NCBI RefSeq assembly: GCF_001422365.1
Contig: NZ_LMMT01000015.1
Coordinates: 97,956 to 161,955 of the forward strand
Direction: 5' to 3'
DNA: 64,000 nt
Source of the DNA: Pseudorhodoferax sp. Leaf265
Lineage (GTDB): Bacteria > Pseudomonadota > Gammaproteobacteria > Burkholderiales > Burkholderiaceae_C
In this document: piece after piece, positions 8,055-15,974 of the stretch
Layout of the letters: every line of letters begins with the position of its first letter
Numbering within the stretch: position 1 is the first letter of the stretch
Position numbers and translations under genes: made by a program
Notes under the pieces: model-generated
The model's database searches: none
What the model saw: the letters and a program-made list of their open reading frames with translations, nothing else
What the model was told of the DNA's origin: nothing

Positions 8055-9224
8055 ATGATCCGCGATCCCCAGGCCTTCGGCGAACTGCTGGCCAACGTGC
8101 GCCGCCAGGTGCGCGAGAAGATGATCCCGCGCGAGGCCGAGGTCGAGCGCCTCGACGCCGTGCCCGACGACCTCGTGGCCGAGCTGGCCGCGAGCGGCTA
8201 TTTCGGCTGGTCCATTCCCGAGGCCTACGGCGGCGCCGGCATGACGACCGAGGAATTGGTGCTGGCGGCGATGGAGCTGTCGCAGGCCAGCGTGGCCTTC
8301 CGCGCGCGCGTGGGCACCAACACCGGCATCGGCTCGGAGGCGCTGGTGGCCGACGGCACGCCGGCGCAGAAGGACCGCTACCTGCCGCGCATGGCGCGCG
8401 GCGAGTTGACGGGCTGCTTCGCGCTGACCGAGCCCGAGGCCGGCTCGGACGCCGTGGCGCTGCAGACCAGCGCGGTGCGCGACGGCGACCACTACGTGCT
8501 GAACGGCAGCAAGTGCTTCATCACCAACGCGCCCATCGCCGGTCTGTTCACGGTGATGGCGCGCACGGATGCGAACGACCGCTCGGCGCGCGGCATCTCG
8601 GCCTTCCTGGTCGAGCGCGGGACGCCGGGCCTGTCCACCGGCGTGCCCTACGACAAGATGGGCCAGGCCGGCTCGCCGGTGTCGGAGGTGCATTTCGACC
8701 ACTGCCGCGTGCACGCCGACCAGATCGTGGGCGGCGCCGGCAACACGGGCAACGGATTCAAGACCGCGATGAAGGTGCTGAACAAGCAGCGCATCCACCT
8801 GGCCGCGCTGTGCACCGGTCCGGCGATCCGCATGCTCGACGAGGCCGTGGCCCACACGGCGCAGCGCCAGCAGTTCGGCCAGGCCGTGGCGGGCTTCCAG
8901 CTGGTGCAGGCGCTGATCGCCGATTGCCAGACCGAGATCCACGCCGCGCGTGCGCTGATCCTGGAGACGGCGCGCGCCCGCGATGCCGGCGAGGACGTGA
9001 CCATGCAGGCCTCCATGTGCAAGTACTTCGCCTCGGAGATGTGCGGCCGCGTGGCCGACCGCTGCGTGCAGATGCTGGGCGGGCTGGGCTTCATCCGCGG
9101 CCACGCCATCGAGCGCTTCTACCGTGACGTGCGGCTGTTCCGCCTGTACGAGGGCACGAGCCAGATCCACCAGCTCAACATCGCCAAGCGCACGCTGGCA
9201 CGCGCCGGGCACGACCTGCGCTGA
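8055..9224 (+). CDS. Acyl-CoA dehydrogenase
   Basis: The 389-residue protein is a full-length FAD-dependent acyl-CoA dehydrogenase: N-terminal helical domain, then the middle beta domain with CFALTEPEAGSD and NGSKCFITNA (flavin and substrate binding). The C-terminal helical domain has RQQFGQ, QMLGGLGFI and the YEGTSQI motif whose Glu is the usual catalytic base. It introduces an alpha-beta double bond into the acyl-CoA made by the upstream CoA-transferase and passes electrons to ETF. GGAG precedes the ATG, 14 bases after the upstream stop, so it is cotranscribed. Chain-length specificity cannot be read from sequence. Confidence 0.92.
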   Translation: MIRDPQAFGELLANVRRQVREKMIPREAEVERLDAVPDDLVAELAASGYFGWSIPEAYGGAGMTTEELVLAAMELSQASVAFRARVGTNTGIGSEALVADGTPAQKDRYLPRMARGELTGCFALTEPEAGSDAVALQTSAVRDGDHYVLNGSKCFITNAPIAGLFTVMARTDANDRSARGISAFLVERGTPGLSTGVPYDKMGQAGSPVSEVHFDHCRVHADQIVGGAGNTGNGFKTAMKVLNKQRIHLAALCTGPAIRMLDEAVAHTAQRQQFGQAVAGFQLVQALIADCQTEIHAARALILETARARDAGEDVTMQASMCKYFASEMCGRVADRCVQMLGGLGFIRGHAIERFYRDVRLFRLYEGTSQIHQLNIAKRTLARAGHDLR

Positions 9225-9249
9225 ACGCAGACACCACAAGGAGACCGAC

Positions 9250-10239
9250 ATGCGAGCACTGAAAACCACCACGGCGTGCACGCGCCGCGCCGCCGCTGCC
9301 GCACTGCTGGCCCTGGCCGGCGTGTTGCCCATGGCCCAGGCCGCCGACTACCCGGACAAGCCCGTGCGCATCATCGTGCCCTACGCGCCGGGCGGCGGTG
9401 CCGACACCGCAGCACGGGCCATCGGCCAGCGGCTGACGGAGGTCTTCGGCCAAAGCTTCATCGTCGAGAACAAGGCCGGCGCCGCGACGCAGACCGGCAC
9501 GCTCGCGGTGGTGCGCGCCGCGCCCGACGGCTACACGCTGCTGCTGGGCACGGCCAACCTGGCGACCAATGCCGTGCTGTTCGACAAGCTGCCCTACGAC
9601 GCGCAGCGCGACCTGGCGCCGATCTCGCTGATCACCAAGGCGCCGGTCTACGTGGTGGTCCATGCCGAGTCGCCCGTGAAGGACCTGAAGGGCCTGATCG
9701 CCCAGACCCGCAGCACCAAGGACGGACTCAGCTACGGCACGGCCGGCAACGGCAGCATCCCGCACCTGGCGGGCGAGCTGTTCCGCGCGAGCACCGACGC
9801 GCGGCTGCTGCACGTGCCGTACAAGGGCAGTTCGGAGGCGGTGGCGGCGCTGGTGGGCAAGCAGATCGACCTGAGCTTCGACAACCTGCCGCCCACCAAC
9901 AGCATGATCAAGGCGGGCAAGCTGCGCCCGCTGGCCGTGGCCGCCGCCAGACGCAGCGCGCTGCTGCCCGAGGTGCCGACCACGGGCGAGCTGGGCGTGC
10001 CGATGGAGGCCTCGTCCTGGTGGGGCCTGCTGGCGCCGGCCGGCACACCGCCGGCCATCGTCGCCAAACTCAACAAGGCCATGGTCGAGGCACTGGCCAC
10101 ACCGCAGATGCGCGAGCACCTGGCGCGCCTGGGCATCGAGCCCGAGAGCTGCAGCCCGGCGGAGTTCACGGCACTGATCAAGGCGGAGACCGAGAAGTGG
10201 GGCCGCGTCGCCAAGTCCGCCAGCATCAAGGCGGATTGA
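9250..10239 (+). CDS. Bug/TctC-family periplasmic solute-binding protein
   Basis: The 329-residue protein has a signal peptide ending at about residue 32 (MAQAADYP). Bug-family signatures follow: YPDKPVRIIVPYAPGGGAD, VVRAAPDGYTLLLG, LHVPYKGSSEAVAALVGKQID and GKLRPLAV. Bug proteins bind small carboxylates or other acids in the periplasm. Many are orphans, with the TctAB membrane partners elsewhere, as here. Position inside the CoA-transferase/dehydrogenase cluster suggests it captures the pathway substrate. Confidence 0.92.
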   Translation: MRALKTTTACTRRAAAAALLALAGVLPMAQAADYPDKPVRIIVPYAPGGGADTAARAIGQRLTEVFGQSFIVENKAGAATQTGTLAVVRAAPDGYTLLLGTANLATNAVLFDKLPYDAQRDLAPISLITKAPVYVVVHAESPVKDLKGLIAQTRSTKDGLSYGTAGNGSIPHLAGELFRASTDARLLHVPYKGSSEAVAALVGKQIDLSFDNLPPTNSMIKAGKLRPLAVAAARRSALLPEVPTTGELGVPMEASSWWGLLAPAGTPPAIVAKLNKAMVEALATPQMREHLARLGIEPESCSPAEFTALIKAETEKWGRVAKSASIKAD

Positions 10240-10263
10240 ATGCAAGCACCCCGCTTGAATGGC

Positions 10264-10407
10264 TCACTCCGTGTAGCCCTTCCATCCCCCTCGAGGGGCG
10301 CCGCCAGCGGCCGGGCCGAGCCTGTTGCGCGGCGTCTGCTGGCGTGGCCTGCTCCGCGGCCATGCGACCCATGTCCTGCAAGGCGGTGCTGTGCCCGGCC
10401 GGTGGCG
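10264..10407 (+). repeat. Dispersed intergenic repeat, copy A
   Basis: This 144-base element sits between the Bug gene and the acuI-like gene. Its mate is at 30664-30805 in opposite orientation. Shared blocks are TCACTnCGTGTAG at one end, a 19-base identical block (10294-10312 versus 30759-30777), a 24-base block with one mismatch (10338-10361 versus 30710-30733), and GCCGGTGGCG at the other end. It carries no open frame of its own. Confidence 0.7.
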
Positions 10408-10429
10408 CGCAAGGTCAAGGGAGAGAACG

Positions 10430-11422
10430 ATGTCTTCTGAACGGTTTCGCGCATTCCGGCTGCACCGCGAGACGGCCGACGGTCCCGTGGCCGGCCGCTT
10501 CGTCGAGCTCGGCGTGGACGATCTCTCGCCCGGCGATCTGCTGGTGCGCGTGGCCTACACCAGCATCAACTACAAGGACGCGCTGGCCGCGGCCGGCCTG
10601 AACCAGATCGTGCGCCAGTACCCGCGCATCGGCGGCATCGACCTGGCGGGGCAGGTGGTGCAGTCCGGCGACCCGCGCTTCGCGCCGGGCGACGCGGTGG
10701 TGGTGCATGGCTTCGGCATCGGCGTGGACCACGACGGCGGCCATGCCGAGTTCGCCCGCGTGCGCGCGGACTGGGCGCTGCCGCTGCCGGCGGGGCTGAG
10801 CCTGGAAGAGGCCGGCACGTTGGGCGTGGCCGGCTACACGGCCGCGCTCAGCGTGCATTGGATGGAGCACAACGGCCTGGCGCCGGGCGGCCTGCCGGTG
10901 GTGGTGACGGGGGCCAGCGGCGGCGTGGGCAGCGTCGCCATCGACATCCTGGCCGGGCGCGGCTACGAGGTGGTGGCGGTCAGCGGCAAGGGCGATGCCG
11001 ACGGCTACCTGCGCTCGCTGGGCGCGGCGCGCGTGCTGGCGCCGGACGTGGCCGCGGGCGCGGGCCGTGCGCTGGACAAGGCGCAGTGGGCCGGCGCGGT
11101 CGACGCCGTGGGCGGCCAGATGCTGGCCTGGCTGCTGCGCAGTGCGGCGCCCGAGGCGGTGATCACGAGCTTCGGCAATGCCGGCGGCGCCGAGCTGCAC
11201 ACCACGGTGCTGCCGCTGATCCTGCGCGGCGTGCGGCTGATCGGCATCAACGCCAACAGCCCGATGCCGCTGCGCCAGGCCGTGTGGGCGCGGCTGGCCA
11301 GCGACTACAGGCCGCGCCACCTGGCGCGCGTGGCGCAGCAGACGCCGTTCGCGCAGCTGCCCGAGGCCATGGCGCGCATGCGCGAGCGCGGCACGCGCGG
11401 GCGCATGGTGGTGGGCTTCTAG
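10430..11422 (+). CDS. acuI: AcuI/YhdH-type NADPH-dependent acrylyl-CoA reductase (MDR)
   Basis: The 330-residue medium-chain reductase has YTSINYKDALAAAG at the N-terminus, PRIGGIDLAG, the nucleotide-binding VVVTGASGGVGSVAIDIL, and a long run of YhdH-like features (GNAGG, LRGVRLIGINA). No structural zinc cysteines are present, as expected for YhdH/AcuI. Members reduce acrylyl-CoA to propionyl-CoA with NADPH. The gene follows the CoA-transferase cluster in the same direction but is separated by a repeat of about 190 bases and has its own GGGAGAG ribosome site, so it may be independently expressed. The gene symbol is by family; the exact substrate is not proven. Confidence 0.75.
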   Translation: MSSERFRAFRLHRETADGPVAGRFVELGVDDLSPGDLLVRVAYTSINYKDALAAAGLNQIVRQYPRIGGIDLAGQVVQSGDPRFAPGDAVVVHGFGIGVDHDGGHAEFARVRADWALPLPAGLSLEEAGTLGVAGYTAALSVHWMEHNGLAPGGLPVVVTGASGGVGSVAIDILAGRGYEVVAVSGKGDADGYLRSLGAARVLAPDVAAGAGRALDKAQWAGAVDAVGGQMLAWLLRSAAPEAVITSFGNAGGAELHTTVLPLILRGVRLIGINANSPMPLRQAVWARLASDYRPRHLARVAQQTPFAQLPEAMARMRERGTRGRMVVGF

Positions 11423-11640
11423 CGCAGCCGTCGCCGGCCCCAGCCCAGGCCGACGAGGCCCAGCCCGAGCAGTGGGGACCGGATTCGGTGGCGCCGACCG
11501 TGGTCGAGCCGTACTGCTGGAAGCAAATGGCCTGGTTCTGGCCGCGCGTGTTGGAGCCCAGCAGGCTGCCGGCGATGGTGTGCCAGGCAGGTGAGGAAGC
11601 TGCCCCAGCGGCCTGTACTACCATGGCCGGCCGCTGAACC
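11423..11640 (-). pseudogene. Possible remnant of a PEP-CTERM-like exported protein gene
   Basis: On the minus strand, one frame near 11500-11610 reads like ordinary secreted protein (GSLLGSNTRGQNQ, then ICFQQYGST). A second frame ends with SPLLGLGLVGLGWGRRRLR and a stop. A hydrophobic Leu/Gly helix followed by arginines is the usual shape of a PEP-CTERM-type tail. The two pieces are in different frames and no start is visible, so if real it is a decayed 3' end. Weak call. Confidence 0.25.
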
Positions 11641-11650
11641 CGCCAACACG

Positions 11651-12094
11651 ATGCCCATGCGCCCCATTCCCGCGCTGGCCTGCTCGGCCCTGCTGCTGCT
11701 CCTGCCCGGCCTGGCCACGGCCCAGAAGATCGAGGTCGACCGCGAGACCTACCTGGCGCGCTGCACCGCGCTGCTTTACCCGCTGGACGAACTGCTGCTG
11801 AGCCGGCTGTCCAAAGAGAACGGCTTCGGCGCCAAGTCGCTGGGCTACCTGCGCGCCACGCGCGACGTGTGCGGCTGCAGCTTCGAGCAGGCCCAGCTGG
11901 CGCTCAGCCCGCGCCGGCTGTTGCTGTTCGCGCACCGCGGCTTCGAGCCCGTGGAGCAGGGCATCGGCCAGCTGTTCGAGCCGGCCGACCGCGAGGCGGT
12001 GGCCAAGTTCGAGAAGGAGCACAAGGGCTACCGGCGCTGCGCCGAGACCTTCGAGCGGCGCGTGGACGAACTGTCGGACGCCACGCAGCGCTAG
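11651..12094 (+). CDS. Hypothetical periplasmic protein
   Basis: The 147-residue protein has a clear signal peptide (LACSALLLLLPGLATAQ). The mature part of about 120 residues contains cysteines (RCTALL, VCGCSF, RRCAET) and heavy charge. It is mostly helical by composition, with no membrane segment after the signal. I do not recognise the family. The start is the first ATG giving an intact signal peptide; upstream ATGs would put charged residues ahead of it. It converges on the diguanylate cyclase gene, overlapping its stop by four bases. Confidence 0.6.
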   Translation: MPMRPIPALACSALLLLLPGLATAQKIEVDRETYLARCTALLYPLDELLLSRLSKENGFGAKSLGYLRATRDVCGCSFEQAQLALSPRRLLLFAHRGFEPVEQGIGQLFEPADREAVAKFEKEHKGYRRCAETFERRVDELSDATQR

Positions 12095-13176
12095 ACCGCG
12101 CGCTTGGCCGCGTACATGGCCCGGTCGGCGGCCTCCAGCAACTCGTTCTCGGTCACGAACTGCTCGGGGCCGGTGCCGGCCACGCCGGCGGCGACCGAGA
12201 ACTCGGGGAACAGGGCCGTGAAGGCTTCGGCGATCTTCTCGGCGATGCTCTCGGCCACATCGGGCGTGGCGTCGGGCAGGATCACGCAGAACTCGTCGCC
12301 GCCCACGCGGCAGGCGAAGTCGGTGCTGCGGCAGCTCTTGGCGATGGCCTCGCCCAGCGCGCGCAGCACCTCGTCGCCCTTGGCATGGCCGAAGGTGTCG
12401 TTGATGAACTTGAACTTGTTGACGTCCATGTAGACCAGCGACACCTGGCTCTTGCGCCGCTGCGCGGCGTTGAGCTCGCGCGTGAGCGCCATGGTCATGC
12501 CGCGCTTGTTGTAGAGCTCGGTCAGCGGATCGCGCTCGGCATGCGTGCTCAGGATCTTGGACTTCTGCTCCAGCGCATGGGCATAGGTCTCGATGCGCTT
12601 CTTGGCGCTTTCCATGGCGCTGAGCAGGGTGCCGATGTAGGTGTCGAAGACCAGCGCGTTGTCGAAGTTCATGAGCTTGTCGAGCGCGCGCAGCACGTCC
12701 AGCAGCGTGTGGCGGTCCTCGATCTCGTGGGCCAGCACCTCGGCCAGCAGGTACTTGAGCGTGCAGGCGGCCGACAGGAACAGCTTGGGCTCCACGCCGA
12801 TGCGCTTGTGCACGAGGCCGATGCGCAAGCGGCCGTTGACATAGGCGTGGCCGTAGTCGCCCGCGAACAGGTCCTGGATGTAGCGCGTCTGCGCAGAGCG
12901 CAGCCGGGCCAGCGTGTCGGCATCGCCGATCAGCAGCGCGATCTCGTCGAAGGCGGTCTGCTTCTCGTAGAACCTGGCGACGATGTGGTCGAGCCTGCGC
13001 TCGATGATGGGCTGCTGCGCCGTGAGCAGGTCGAGCTCGCGCTGCGTGAGGTCCAGCAGTTCCATCCGCCGGATGATCTCCATCTCGTTGATGTTGAACT
13101 GCTCCAGCAGCGTCTTCGCAATGGGCACGGCGGTTTCCTCGTCGGGGCGGTCGTGGGAATGGCGTGTCGCGGCCAT
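12091..13176 (-). CDS. Globin-coupled diguanylate cyclase (oxygen sensor)
   Basis: The 361-residue protein has an N-terminal globin-coupled-sensor domain (about residues 20-170). Its NGRLRIGLVHKRIGVEP segment contains His123, the likely proximal haem ligand. A linker helix of the middle domain leads to a GGDEF domain (about 210-361). The active motif GGDEF is intact at 292-296, and an RxxD inhibitory site, RSTD, sits at 283-286 with the standard five-residue spacing. It should make c-di-GMP from GTP under control of oxygen or another haem gas, like DosC/YddV or BpeGReg. It is a single gene with its promoter expected in 13177-13275. Confidence 0.9.
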   Translation of the reverse strand: MAATRHSHDRPDEETAVPIAKTLLEQFNINEMEIIRRMELLDLTQRELDLLTAQQPIIERRLDHIVARFYEKQTAFDEIALLIGDADTLARLRSAQTRYIQDLFAGDYGHAYVNGRLRIGLVHKRIGVEPKLFLSAACTLKYLLAEVLAHEIEDRHTLLDVLRALDKLMNFDNALVFDTYIGTLLSAMESAKKRIETYAHALEQKSKILSTHAERDPLTELYNKRGMTMALTRELNAAQRRKSQVSLVYMDVNKFKFINDTFGHAKGDEVLRALGEAIAKSCRSTDFACRVGGDEFCVILPDATPDVAESIAEKIAEAFTALFPEFSVAAGVAGTGPEQFVTENELLEAADRAMYAAKRAV

Positions 13177-13275
13177 CCAAAGGACTGGGCGGTTTCGCTC
13201 GGCCCAAGGATCAAATCAAGACATCGCTCGACCCAGGTTTGTCTTCAAATGGTAGCAGTCGGATCAGGAAACGGC

Positions 13276-13509
13276 CTAGCCCACGCGGGCGGACGGGGCT
13301 GAGGCCGCGGGCTTGTCTGGCAGGCGCGTGATCTGGATGGCGCGCCCGGTCCACACGCCGCCGGGCGGCAGCGCGCGGATGGCGGCCTTCTGCGCGGCGC
13401 CGAGGTCTTTCTCGTTGTCGATGTAGGCCGCGCTGACCTGGATGCTGCGCGGGCGCGGGTCGTGCGGGTCGGGCAGGATCAGGCTGATCTCGTAGGTGGG
13501 GGTCGTCAT
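13276..13509 (-). CDS. Small hypothetical protein coupled to a membrane protein
   Basis: The 77-residue soluble protein starts MTTPTYEISLILPDP and contains two short beta-rich halves. There is no cysteine and no signal peptide. Its ATG overlaps the stop of the upstream membrane-protein gene by four bases (13506-13509), arguing for a real, translationally coupled gene. Family not recognised; codon use matches its neighbours. Confidence 0.55.
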   Translation of the reverse strand: MTTPTYEISLILPDPHDPRPRSIQVSAAYIDNEKDLGAAQKAAIRALPPGGVWTGRAIQITRLPDKPAASAPSARVG

Positions 13510-14357
13510 GCCGTGATTTTCGGTGATGGCCGCGGCCGGGTGGGGAGTGGCTGCACCTGCAGCCGCGGCGCATGGACCAGGCCGATGCTGGCCCACACGC
13601 CCACGCTGAAGTACAGCGTCATCCAGACGACCTCGGTCTTCCAGTCGGCCCAGTGCGTGGAGACATGCACGCGGCCCGCCACGTCGGCCATGCCGGCGGC
13701 GAGGTCCAGGTAGCTGCGGCCGGCGGCCTCGTCGGCCAGCCAGCGCTGCCAGTACATGGGCACGTCGACCGCGAACATGTACAGCGCGTAGGCTCCGGCC
13801 GCCACCACCCAGAGCGCCAGCACCGGCCGCTGCGACGGCGCCACGCGCGGCCACAGGGCGAGCAGGCACAGGGCCACCAGCGCGGCGCACAGGCCCCACA
13901 GGCTTTCCTCGATGGTGTGGCCCAGGTTGGAGGTGCTGAGCACCGAGTACCAGGAGCAGAGTTCGGCGACGAGGATCAGCGGCACGATCTGCAGCGCCGC
14001 CATCCGCGCCAGCGGGCGGTCGCCGCCGCGCGTGGTGTCCTTGAGCATCAGCGCCCATTGCGCGGCGAAGCACAGTTCGGCCACGGTGGCGACCGAGCGG
14101 CCGACCAGCGCGCTGGACCAGGGCGCATCGACCATCACCAGGCGCGGGATGTCGTAGACCGGCACCACCGAACGGAAGGCGCAGCCGAACACATAGCCGG
14201 CCGACAGCCACAGCTGCAGCCGGCGCAGGCCGTGCCATTGGGCATCGCAAGGCAGGTCGGCGCGGTGCACGCGCCAGGCGGTCCAGCACCAGGCGGCGAT
14301 GTTGAAGAGGGCCACCGCCCACAGCGTGGTGCGCCACAGGGTGATGGGCTCAGCCAT
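13506..14357 (-). CDS. Multi-pass membrane protein of unknown function
   Basis: The 283-residue protein has about six or seven hydrophobic segments separated by short loops. Among them are TTLWAVALFNIAAWCW at the N-terminus, several Leu/Ala/Trp-rich helices in the middle, and VVWMTLYFSVGVWASIGL near the C-terminus. No transporter motif or catalytic signature is visible. It forms a two-gene unit with the following small gene. No function assigned. Confidence 0.65.
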   Translation of the reverse strand: MAEPITLWRTTLWAVALFNIAAWCWTAWRVHRADLPCDAQWHGLRRLQLWLSAGYVFGCAFRSVVPVYDIPRLVMVDAPWSSALVGRSVATVAELCFAAQWALMLKDTTRGGDRPLARMAALQIVPLILVAELCSWYSVLSTSNLGHTIEESLWGLCAALVALCLLALWPRVAPSQRPVLALWVVAAGAYALYMFAVDVPMYWQRWLADEAAGRSYLDLAAGMADVAGRVHVSTHWADWKTEVVWMTLYFSVGVWASIGLVHAPRLQVQPLPTRPRPSPKITA

Positions 14358-14484
14358 GGCGGGCCGGCCGCGGACGGCGCTTGTTGTTGTGCGGGTGCAT
14401 GGCCTGTGCCTTGTCGTTCTGCGCCCATGGCGCGGACACCGACGCTACGCCGCGGGCCGCGTGGCGTCTGTAGGACATGCCCGG

Positions 14485-14714
14485 ATGCGGCGCGGCGCAG
14501 GCGCTGGCGGCGATGGGGCACCGGCCAGCGATGTCGATCTGCTGGTGGAGTTCGCACCCGGTCGGGCGCAGAGTGGCTTTGCGCTGGTCGACCTGGAGGA
14601 CGAACCGTCCGTGGTGTTCGAAGGGCGCGCAGTGGTCCTGGCGTTCCGTCGGTGCTCGACAACCCGTTCCGGCGCCGCGCCATCGAGCCGGAACGCAAGC
14701 CCCTGTTCCAATGA
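14485..14714 (+). pseudogene. Decayed MntA-type nucleotidyltransferase antitoxin
   Basis: One frame reads SDVDLLVEFAPGR, then ALVDLEDE and a strand VVLAF, the core of a minimal nucleotidyltransferase (MntA) antitoxin with both catalytic Asp residues. The preceding GSxxRG motif is degraded to GAGAGG, and about 30 N-terminal residues are missing. After about 14640 the family-like C-terminus (DNPFRRRAIEPERKPLFQ) continues in a different frame, so there is a frameshift. Its stop overlaps the ATG of the HepT remnant (ATGA at 14711-14714), the native operon joint. Inactive by inspection. Confidence 0.65.
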
Positions 14715-14925
14715 CGGCGGACCGGCTGCCGGCGCATCTGCACGACATGCGCGACGTCGTGCGCGAACTGCGGGGCCTGCCGGCCGGCCTGGATGTGCAG
14801 GATGTCCCGGCCAGACGCGTGCTGTGCCTGGCGGTTGGAAAAGCGCTGCATCAATCTCGGTGAGGCCGCGTTCCGCGTGGGCGACGGGGGCCTCGCCGCT
14901 GGCCGAGATCGGCACGCCCGGTCGC
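14711..14925 (+). pseudogene. Decayed HepT-type HEPN toxin (DUF86)
   Basis: The frame starts MTADRLPAHLHDMRDVVREL, a good match in pattern to the HepT/DUF86 N-terminus. It stops early at 14861-14863. The expected INLGEAAFRVGD segment is found in another frame just downstream, showing a frameshift. The catalytic RNxxxH HEPN motif expected further on is absent. With the overlapping MntA remnant this is a dead toxin-antitoxin operon. Confidence 0.6.
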
Positions 14926-14947
14926 TGACCGGGTGGACCGGGTGCGC

Positions 14948-15952
14948 TCAGTCCGCAGCCGCTGCGCGCGCTTGCGCGATCCAGCCGTCGAAGGTCTTCT
15001 GGTGCGCCTTGATCCAGCCGTCGGTGTGGCGCGCGATGTCGGCGGCCTTGTTCTCGCCGTTGCGCATGCGCAGGTTCTGGGCGTTGATGTCGGCCACGGG
15101 CAGCTGCATCACCGACAACAGCTTGGCGGCGGCCGGGTTGGCGTCGGCGAAGGCCTTGTTGGCCACGATGTGCTGGGTGTTGGGGATGAAGCCGTAGTTC
15201 TGGCCGTTCGGCAGTTTGGTGTCGATGCCCTTCTGCGCGCCGGGCAGTGCCGAGAACGGCACCTGCAGCCAGACCACGTCGGCGCCGGGCTTGAGCACGC
15301 CGCTGACCCAGTAGGGCGTCCAGGTGTAGTACAGGATGGGCTTGCCTTCCTTGTGGCGCGTGATGGTGTCGGCCATCAGCGCGGCGTAGCTGCCCTGCAC
15401 GTGCTGCACGGTGTTGGCGATGCCGTAGGCCTGCAGGTGGTGGTTGATGACGCCCTCGCAGCCCCAGCCCGGGTTGCAGCCGGTGAGGTTGGCCTTGCCA
15501 TCACCGTCGGTGTCGAACAGCTGGGCGATGGCCGGGTCCTTGAGCTGGTCGATGCTGCGGATCTTGTGCGCCTCGGCAGTCTTCTTGTCGATCAGGTAGC
15601 CCTGCAGCGCATTGGTCGAGTAGGTGCCCTGGCGCCACAACTTGGCCTCGCCGCCGGCGTTCCTGTAGAAGTCGTCGTGCAGCGGGTTCCAGCTGGCGGC
15701 CATCAGCGTGGCGTCGCCGTTGGCAATGGCCACATAGGCGGTGGCGTACTCGATCTCGCGGATCGGCTGCACGTCGTAGCCCAGCCTGGCCAGCGCGCGG
15801 CTGACCAGCAGGGTCTGGAAGGTCTCTTCGGCGATCGAGCTTTGCAGCGGCTGCACCTTGATGCCCTTGCCGGGCAGGTCCTGGGCCATGGCCGTTGCAG
15901 AGGCGGCCAGCAGGCCGGCGGCGAACGCGATGCGGAGGGTCTGGAATGTCAT
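14948..15952 (-). CDS. proX: Glycine betaine/proline betaine ABC transporter substrate-binding protein
   Basis: The 334-residue protein has a signal peptide ([14 protein letters not shown]) and ProX-like features. These include [23 protein letters not shown], several aromatic residues for quaternary-ammonium binding ([21 protein letters not shown]), and a cysteine pair (TGCNPGWGC) typical of ProX, likely a disulfide. It captures betaines in the periplasm for ProVW. It is the last gene of proVWX, 22 bases after proW. Confidence 0.93.
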   Translation of the reverse strand: MTFQTLRIAFAAGLLAASATAMAQDLPGKGIKVQPLQSSIAEETFQTLLVSRALARLGYDVQPIREIEYATAYVAIANGDATLMAASWNPLHDDFYRNAGGEAKLWRQGTYSTNALQGYLIDKKTAEAHKIRSIDQLKDPAIAQLFDTDGDGKANLTGCNPGWGCEGVINHHLQAYGIANTVQHVQGSYAALMADTITRHKEGKPILYYTWTPYWVSGVLKPGADVVWLQVPFSALPGAQKGIDTKLPNGQNYGFIPNTQHIVANKAFADANPAAAKLLSVMQLPVADINAQNLRMRNGENKAADIARHTDGWIKAHQKTFDGWIAQARAAAAD

Positions 15953-15974
15953 GCGGATGCTCCTTTTTGCAGAT

